Assembly (NCBI GenBank): GCA_023410445.1
Contig: JAEYPT010000008.1
Location: forward strand, 248,001 to 312,000
DNA length: 64,000 bases
From: Bacillota bacterium
GTDB lineage: Bacteria > Bacillota > Clostridia > Oscillospirales > Acutalibacteraceae
Direction of reading: 5' to 3'
Positions within the stretch are counted from its first letter, which is position 1; each line of letters begins with the position of its first letter. Shown here one piece after another: positions 59,158 to 64,000 of the stretch. The translations under genes were made by a program, and so were the position numbers. The notes under the pieces were generated by a model. The model ran no database searches, had not been told where the DNA came from, and saw nothing but the letters and a program-made list of their open reading frames with translations.

Positions 59158-59607
59158 TCATTTTGCCTGATTGGACCCGCCGTGCCTTGAAAAGCCGCCG
59201 CGCTTTGCTTCCATGCACCGTTTCAGGTCGGACATCTTTTCATCGCTTGTCTGCTTGAACTTGGAAAGCATATCCTCAAAGTTGGCAGGATCGTTTCGAC
59301 GGTTCGGCTGCCATTCGTAATTCCCGGGCCTTGCTGCCCGCGGTGCGGAAGCGTTCCCCGGGCGATTGCCGACATCGTTGACCCTTTTCATGGAAAGGCT
59401 GACTTTCCCCTCGGGGGTTATGTTCAGGATTTTGACCTTGACCACCTGATTCTCCGTTACGAAATCACGGATTTCCTTAACAAAGGTCGGCGCCACCTCG
59501 GAAATATGAACCATGCCGGTTTTTCCGCCGGGCAGCTCCACAAATGCACCGAATTTCGTAATGCCTGTGACTTTGCCCTCCAGAACTGCTCCTACCTCAA
59601 GCTGCAT
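59158..59607 (-). CDS. S1 RNA-binding domain protein
   Basis: A 149-residue protein with one N-terminal S1 domain (LEGKVTGITKFGAFVELPGG, KTGMVHISEV, LNITPEGKVSLSMK) of the YabR/YugI type, then a basic, Gly/Arg/Asn-rich disordered region and a short C-terminal helix (FEDMLSKFKQTSDEKM). Homologues bind ribosomes or mRNA under stress. It is the last gene of the yabP-yabQ-divIC run, as yabR is in Bacillus. Confidence 0.92.
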   Translation of the reverse strand: MQLEVGAVLEGKVTGITKFGAFVELPGGKTGMVHISEVAPTFVKEIRDFVTENQVVKVKILNITPEGKVSLSMKRVNDVGNRPGNASAPRAARPGNYEWQPNRRNDPANFEDMLSKFKQTSDEKMSDLKRCMEAKRGGFSRHGGSNQAK

Positions 59608-59639
59608 ATGTAAGTGATTTCCTCCTTAGACAGAACTGT

Positions 59640-59939
59640 TTAATTTCCGGCTATATTAATAAAAACACGCTCGCCCGGCTTCGCATAGTTCAGCCCTTCC
59701 CGGGCCTCCCTTTCGATATAATCACTGTTGCCCGTACCCGCACTTAAAGCATGTTTTAAATCCTCGGTCTTAATTTCCTGGATCTGAATCTGCTGTTTGG
59801 TCTGCGCAAGCAGCCTGCGCTTTTCCTGGATCTGAACCTGCTGGTTAACAAGCATAACAAAAAGATAGCCGGCAAACACCAAAACCGCCGCACGCAGCAG
59901 AAAGCTTCTATTCGGTTTTGGGCCTTTTATGACTTTCAT
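59640..59939 (-). CDS. divIC: Septum formation initiator DivIC/FtsB-like
   Basis: Bitopic division protein. It has 99 residues: a short cytoplasmic tail, one transmembrane helix (FLLRAAVLVFAGYLFVMLV), a coiled coil (QQVQIQEKRRLLAQTKQQIQ), and the conserved terminal EREAREGLNYAKPGERVF. It overlaps the end of yabQ by 32 bases, an unusually long overlap that must couple their translation. It is an essential member of the FtsL/DivIB complex. Confidence 0.94.
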   Translation of the reverse strand: MKVIKGPKPNRSFLLRAAVLVFAGYLFVMLVNQQVQIQEKRRLLAQTKQQIQIQEIKTEDLKHALSAGTGNSDYIEREAREGLNYAKPGERVFINIAGN

Positions 59940-60468
59940 GATCGTACAGCACGCCCTTTTTTGCCTGCTTTTTCACCTTTCCGCGCAGAGGCAACCTGTT
60001 ACCCAGATTATACACTATAATCACCCGGCGTTTCAAGCATTTTTTTGCGTTTCCAGCTATTTTCGCGGCAAAGTGCCCCATGATGCGGAATTTACCCCCA
60101 AAATAACGGGCGCAGCGACGGGCCACCCGGCTCAGCGGACGGAGCAGCCAGCGGTACAGCAGCCGGGAAAGGAAACGGAAAACACGGTTGGTTACCTGAC
60201 CGACCGTGAAATAGTAGACAAACCAGCCGACGGCTTCCCCAACCAGTAGATAAAATCGGATTTCCCCAAAGCTTACGGCGAGCGCAAGCAAAAACGTCAG
60301 GAAAGCGGCCGCGATCATGTAAAAAACATCCTGAAAAAAAACGGCGCGCTTTTCCGTGTGAAAAAAAGTGCGCCAGATTCGGAAGACGTCGTAAATCGCG
60401 CCGAGCAGAAACCCGGCCGCCACCGATACCGCAAAGCCGAAGAGCCGGGACGAAAAGGGAGGATTCAC
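59908..60468 (-). CDS. yabQ: Spore cortex biosynthesis protein YabQ
   Basis: Sporulation membrane protein needed for cortex formation. The 186-residue protein has about four hydrophobic segments (FAVSVAAGFLLGAIYDVFRI, VFYMIAAAFLTFLLALAVSF, AVGWFVYYFTVG) with the family motif GAIYDVFRIWR, then a basic C-terminal extension. It lies 13 bases downstream of yabP. Confidence 0.92.
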   Translation of the reverse strand: MNPPFSSRLFGFAVSVAAGFLLGAIYDVFRIWRTFFHTEKRAVFFQDVFYMIAAAFLTFLLALAVSFGEIRFYLLVGEAVGWFVYYFTVGQVTNRVFRFLSRLLYRWLLRPLSRVARRCARYFGGKFRIMGHFAAKIAGNAKKCLKRRVIIVYNLGNRLPLRGKVKKQAKKGVLYDHESHKRPKTE

Positions 60469-60481
60469 GCTTCCTCACCCC

Positions 60482-60757
60482 TTATTTAAAGAGGCGGGAA
60501 ATAAAGCCGCCCGCGGGCCTGTTGTCGCTGTACGTCATGGACACGATTTCCCCGCTGAGCGTCAGCTCGCCGGTGTCCATATTCAGCCGGTCGATATGCA
60601 GACCGGCGCCGCGAATGACCAGTTCGCCCAGGTCGGTATAGGCCACGACGGTTTGTTCATCAAAGCTGTCGACGTTTGAAACGCCGGTAGCGGTCAGTGA
60701 CTTTCTGTTTTCAAGGACAAGGCTATGCGGAGTATTCGTCGCCTTCTGTTCAGCCAA
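60482..60757 (-). CDS. yabP: Sporulation protein YabP
   Basis: A 91-residue YabP-family protein. It begins with the polar segment EQKATNTPHSLVLENRKSL, then carries VDSFDEQTVVAYTDLGELVIRG and the terminal LNMDTGELTLSGEIVSMTYS, both family hallmarks. The start is the TTG at 60757, six bases after GGGAGGGG. A sigma-E-like promoter lies 30 bases upstream. yabP and yabQ are mother-cell genes in Bacillus. Confidence 0.92.
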   Translation of the reverse strand: MAEQKATNTPHSLVLENRKSLTATGVSNVDSFDEQTVVAYTDLGELVIRGAGLHIDRLNMDTGELTLSGEIVSMTYSDNRPAGGFISRLFK

Positions 60758-60787
60758 GACAATCCCCTCCCGCTTTGATACTATCCA

Positions 60788-60817
60788 ATTAGTATGCAGT
60801 TGCGGGAAAACATATAC
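60788..60817 (-). promoter_or_regulatory. Candidate sigma-E promoter of yabP-yabQ
   Basis: Minus strand GTATATG (60811-60817), 14 bases, CATACTAAT (60788-60796), near the sigma-E patterns KMATATT and CATACAMT with the expected spacing. yabP is sigma-E-dependent in Bacillus subtilis. Confidence 0.6.
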
Positions 60818-60845
60818 TAAAAGCGCCGAATCGAACGGACAGCCG

Positions 60846-61106
60846 TCAAATTCCGGCGGAACTGTCGGAAAGCACCTGATAAAGGCTAGAGGCCTCACCC
60901 TTCGCCGCGTACTCCTCCACTGCCACCACCTGTACCCGCAGGCTGCGGGAACCGATTCCGATTTCGAGGACGTCGCCCGGCTTCACCTCATAGGAAGCGC
61001 GGGCCGGTTTCGAATTCACCAAAACCCGACCGGCGTCGCAAGCCTCGTTGGCAACGGTGCGCCTGCGAATCAACCTCGATATTTTCAAATATTTATCCAG
61101 CCGCAT
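60846..61106 (-). CDS. rqcP: RNA-binding S4-domain protein RqcP (YabO)
   Basis: An 86-residue Hsp15-related protein acting with RqcH in ribosome rescue, where it helps elongate Ala tails on stalled chains. The S4 domain MRLDKYLKISRLIRRRTVAN with GRVLVNSKPARASYEVKPGD is clear. It lies between hup and yabP, its usual place. Confidence 0.94.
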   Translation of the reverse strand: MRLDKYLKISRLIRRRTVANEACDAGRVLVNSKPARASYEVKPGDVLEIGIGSRSLRVQVVAVEEYAAKGEASSLYQVLSDSSAGI

Positions 61107-61153
61107 GATTTCTCCAATCCTTAGTAAAAACGGTTAATTGCCGACGGCTCAGC

Positions 61154-61202
61154 ACAAAAAAACAAATAGGGCTGTAACACAACGCCGCCGTTGTTACAGC
61201 CC
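61154..61202 (-). terminator. Intrinsic terminator after hup
   Basis: GGGCTGTAACA (61169-61179) pairs with TGTTACAGCCC (61192-61202); the minus-strand tail is TTTGTTTTTTTG. Confidence 0.9.
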
Positions 61203-61227
61203 CGACAAGACACAAAATGAAATTCGA

Positions 61228-61503
61228 TTAAACAGCAGTGGAATCTTTGAAAGCTTTGCCTGCCTTGAATGCAGGAACGCGCGAAGCCGGAATGGTGATG
61301 GGGGAATTCGTGCGCGGATCACGGCCCTGACGCTCGCTTCTGCTGCGAAGCTCAAAGGTGCCGAACCCTACGATCTGAACCTTCTCATCTTTGGCAACAC
61401 TGTTTACAATCGTGTCAAGTAATGCGTTTACGGCATTATCGGCGTCTTTTTTGGACAGCCCGGTCTTTTCGGCAACGGCAGCAATTAATTCTGTTTTATT
61501 CAT
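61228..61503 (-). CDS. hup: HU family DNA-binding protein
   Basis: Nucleoid protein of 91 residues with the full HU pattern: MNKTELIAAVAEKTGLSKKD, VQIVGFGTFELRSRSERQGR, and NPITIPASRVPAFKAGKAFK. It starts after GGAGGTCAATA. The gene between mazG and rqcP is standard for clostridia. Confidence 0.97.
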   Translation of the reverse strand: MNKTELIAAVAEKTGLSKKDADNAVNALLDTIVNSVAKDEKVQIVGFGTFELRSRSERQGRDPRTNSPITIPASRVPAFKAGKAFKDSTAV

Positions 61504-61593
61504 AGTTATTGACCTCCGTTTTTTTATTATTCAACAGCATACGCTGAGAATTTTGAGTTGCCCGGAGCATTATGCTACGGAAAAAGTATCCCT

Positions 61594-62328
61594 CTACAAC
61601 CGGTTTTTATTCGCCGCGTCCGCTTCGGACTCCCGGAAACGGGCGATAAAACGGTCGCATTCATCGGACAGGATCTGCTCTGCCTCCAGATGCTGCAGAC
61701 GTGCAATCTGCACCGCCGCAAACAGAAGCTCCCCAAGCTCTTCTCCCTGACGGTCTCCCCACTCGGAGCCGACAGCCTGTCCCAATCGGTCGACGGCCTT
61801 TTTGACCCCGGCAATCGCCCCGGGCAAATCCGTTGATTCCCCGGCGGCCTTCGCCGCTTTTTTCTGTACCCGTTCGGTTCGCATCAGAGCCGGCAGTGCT
61901 TTTGAAACACCCTCCAGCACTTCCGTGTCCGATTTCCGGCCGTGCGTTTGCTTTTTGATTGCTTCCCAATTCGTCAAAACTTCTTCGCTGGTGTCCGCGG
62001 TCGCATTCCCGAACACATGGGGGTGCCGCACAATCAGCTTCTTAACAATGGAATCAACCACGTCGGCAAAAGTGAAGGAACCCTTTTCCTGTTCCAGACG
62101 TGCGTGGAAAACGACCTGTAAAAGGACGTCCCCCAGTTCCTCCTGCAGAAGAGCCGCGTCTTCGGTATCGATTGCCTCGACCGCCTCGTACGTCTCCTCC
62201 AGAAAATTATTGCGTATGCTGCTATGCGTCTGCTCCCTGTCCCAGGGGCAGCCCTCGGGCGAACGGAGAATTTGCATGACCTCCAACAGGTCATCTATCG
62301 TATAGGTCTCTTTTTTTGTAAAGCGCAA
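61594..62328 (-). CDS. mazG: Nucleoside triphosphate pyrophosphohydrolase MazG
   Basis: House-cleaning NTP pyrophosphatase. The 244-residue protein carries two MazG units: the N-terminal one with RSPEGCPWDREQTHSSI, EEVYEAV-like EETYEAVEAI and EELGDVLLQVVFHA; the second with EWGDRQGEELGELLFA near residue 200. The C-terminal tail is basic. It lies between spoVB and hup. Confidence 0.95.
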   Translation of the reverse strand: MRFTKKETYTIDDLLEVMQILRSPEGCPWDREQTHSSIRNNFLEETYEAVEAIDTEDAALLQEELGDVLLQVVFHARLEQEKGSFTFADVVDSIVKKLIVRHPHVFGNATADTSEEVLTNWEAIKKQTHGRKSDTEVLEGVSKALPALMRTERVQKKAAKAAGESTDLPGAIAGVKKAVDRLGQAVGSEWGDRQGEELGELLFAAVQIARLQHLEAEQILSDECDRFIARFRESEADAANKNRL

Positions 62329-62383
62329 TTTTGCTGTCCTCCGCCGTCCCGCCTGAATTATCTTGAATAATCTGGCTTTTATT

Positions 62384-64000
62384 TTACCTTATCCAATTAT
62401 GTTTTTCAAGTATTTTCACAATTTTTTGTCCCTTCGGGAGCATCAGAACATCCTGTTTTTTCAGTGCACGGAACCATAAAAGGCAAATTGTGTATAAAAA
62501 CGCCGCGAGAGCCACTGCAAGGCAGGTCGTAATTTTCCCTGAGAGGATATGCGCGGCCGCCTTCCAGAAAAGCCAGGCCACCCCAACGGACAGTACGGAG
62601 GCAAGCGTGGGCTTTAAAAAGATGGAAACGAAGTTCGGCACGACGTTCGTTTCCCTGCAAAGGAAATAAAGCGAATAGAACGTAATCAGCACATAGCACA
62701 CCAGCGTTCCGATTCCGGCGCCCATCACGTTGATCTCCGGGATTCCCACGAGCGTGTAGTTCAGAATGACCTTGACCGCCAGCCCCAGAATAAGCAGCTT
62801 AACGGGCAGATCGACCCGACCCACCGCCTGAAGCATGCTGTTGATCGGCGTGCTGGTTGCGGCAAAGATCGCGGCGATGCCGAGAACGACCAGAATTTTA
62901 CCTGTAATTTCTGGTGCGTTGGCCTTGCCGCCGTAGATCAGTTCCGCGATCGGGCCGGAAAGGACCGAAAGCCCGAGCCCGGAGGGAATGGTAAGCATCG
63001 CCACGATGCGGAGAACCGATTCAATGCTGTGACGGATCTTTTTGGGGTTGCCCTCCGTCCACGCGGCAGTCACGCTCGGCAGGGCGCTGATGCCGAACGC
63101 CTGCGTAATGGCGGGAACAAACATAAACAGGGTCTGGGCATTTGTATAGCAACCGAACAGAAAAGACGGAACCAGATTTGACTGAATCGCCTCCTGGCTG
63201 ATGACCCCGGTGTACATGTTCAGCAGAACGCCCGAATGAGACTGCATGATATCCGAAATACGCTTCTGAAGGAACGTACTGTCGACAAACGCGGAAAGAT
63301 TGACCGCCAGTGAACCGAGCGCGACCGGAATGGCCGTACGGATCAGCCGGGAGGCGGCCCTCTTCATCGGCACGGGGCGCGGAGAAGAGCGCAGCATCGC
63401 TTCCGTGATGCCGTCCCCAAAACGCTTATGGTAAATCAGCAAAAACAGGAAACCGAACAGACCGCCGAGCGTAACGCCGGAGATGGCCCCTGCCGCCGCG
63501 AAAGGCAGCGTGGCCATTTTCGCATATTCCAGAGAAGCCTGCCTTACGCCGAACACCGTACCCGAAGCGGCATACTCGCGCAAGCCCAGGGTAACGATCA
63601 GCCATGCGGAGGTGAGGCCGAACACCAGTTTGCAGACCGCCTCGACCACTTCGGAAATCGCGGTGGGATACATGTTCTGCAGACCCTCGTAATAGCCGCG
63701 GTAAATTGACATCATGCTGGCGAAAAACACCGCCGGAACAAGCACGTAAATCGCGGGCAGCGCATCCTGCGGGTGGCCGCTCACAGCATAGTTCACATAG
63801 GGCCTAGCGCCGAAAAACATAATGGAAACAGACAGGATGCCGAGAAACAGGAAAATCCGGGTCGATGCCCTATGTAGCTGGCGGATGTCGCGGTAACGAC
63901 CGCGCACATAATTTTCCGATACCAGCCGCGAAATGGCGATTGGAAAGCCCGCCGTCGCCAGACTGAACAGCGGAGAATAAAGCGAATAAGCATTGCCGAA
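62384..64000 (-). CDS. spoVB: Polysaccharide/lipid flippase SpoVB-like (MOP family), 5' end outside window
   Basis: Multi-pass membrane protein of the MATE/MurJ-like MOP superfamily. The frame is open to the right edge, so the N-terminus is missing; 538 codons are visible, with about 13 hydrophobic segments. The first visible part, SLATAGFPIAISRLVSENYV, is the family's conserved second-helix motif. SpoVB in Bacillus acts in cortex synthesis; the location upstream of mazG supports that member rather than MurJ. Its visible C-terminus is basic. Confidence 0.9.
   Translation of the reverse strand, partial: FGNAYSLYSPLFSLATAGFPIAISRLVSENYVRGRYRDIRQLHRASTRIFLFLGILSVSIMFFGARPYVNYAVSGHPQDALPAIYVLVPAVFFASMMSIYRGYYEGLQNMYPTAISEVVEAVCKLVFGLTSAWLIVTLGLREYAASGTVFGVRQASLEYAKMATLPFAAAGAISGVTLGGLFGFLFLLIYHKRFGDGITEAMLRSSPRPVPMKRAASRLIRTAIPVALGSLAVNLSAFVDSTFLQKRISDIMQSHSGVLLNMYTGVISQEAIQSNLVPSFLFGCYTNAQTLFMFVPAITQAFGISALPSVTAAWTEGNPKKIRHSIESVLRIVAMLTIPSGLGLSVLSGPIAELIYGGKANAPEITGKILVVLGIAAIFAATSTPINSMLQAVGRVDLPVKLLILGLAVKVILNYTLVGIPEINVMGAGIGTLVCYVLITFYSLYFLCRETNVVPNFVSIFLKPTLASVLSVGVAWLFWKAAAHILSGKITTCLAVALAAFLYTICLLWFRALKKQDVLMLPKGQKIVKILEKHNWIR

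Overview
The window reads as a chromosomal segment of an anaerobic, endospore-forming member of the Clostridia, most like the Oscillospiraceae/Ruminococcaceae (Clostridium leptum or Caproiciproducens-like). This is inferred from the mix of sporulation genes (spoIIGA-sigE, spoIVA with a SipL-like partner, a SpoIVFA/B-like pair, yabP-yabQ, spoVB), the electron-bifurcating transhydrogenase pair nfnAB, the Fe-S fumarase subunit, the CIRCE-controlled groESL operon and moderately GC-rich codon use. No 16S rRNA gene is present, so the species is not fixed. Most of the window is core chromosome.

Layout. 1-3.3 kb: end of cca, a deoxyinosine glycosylase that lacks a normal start codon, and the convergent spoIIGA-sigE operon. 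3.4-3.7 kb: tRNA-Asp and tRNA-Thr. 3.7-8.8 kb: a visibly AT-richer accessory stretch with an SOS-type dinB cassette and several small or exported proteins of unknown role. 8.8-19.3 kb: carbon and redox metabolism (malic enzyme, lactate/malate dehydrogenase, aconitase, isocitrate dehydrogenase, Rex), an orphan response regulator, a candidate small RNA, and the LemA/DUF2207 envelope pair. 19.6-31.3 kb: tepA, ftsK/spoIIIE, an MBL-fold hydrolase with a DUF3006 partner, rodA, fhs, tsaE-tsaB-rpiB-upp, and a TtcA-like/cysteine desulfurase pair. 31.4-31.8 kb: five tRNA genes (Val, Asp, Phe, Gly, Cys). 31.9-39.4 kb: a methyltransferase with YerC, then the protein quality-control block tig-clpP-clpX-lon-engB. 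39.5-45.9 kb: a phosphoesterase, thrC, yraN-rnhB-rbgA-lepB, rplS, and a SpoIVFB/SpoIVFA-like pair. 46-51.6 kb: nfnAB and the sipL-spoIVA coat-assembly pair. 52-54.1 kb: groESL. 54.2-59 kb: lipid kinase, RNA methyltransferase, HPF, an orphan fumarase alpha subunit and an amidohydrolase. 59.1-64 kb: the conserved spoVB-mazG-hup-rqcP-yabP-yabQ-divIC-S1 neighbourhood; spoVB runs off the right edge.

How the genes fit together. Sporulation genes for mother-cell sigma-E production (spoIIGA-sigE) occur with likely sigma-E targets (sipL-spoIVA, yabPQ). Redox genes form a second theme: Rex lies at the end of an apparent acn-icd-rex unit, and a Rex-like operator sits over the nfnAB start region. DNA damage is a third: two LexA-type boxes overlap the dinB promoter, which also serves a small partner gene.

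No CRISPR array, transposase, integrase or rRNA was seen. The least explained items are the dinB partner protein, the candidate small RNA near 12.1 kb, the terminator placed directly before the lon ribosome binding site, the SpoIVFA-like protein without a peptidase domain, and the fumarase alpha subunit without its beta partner.
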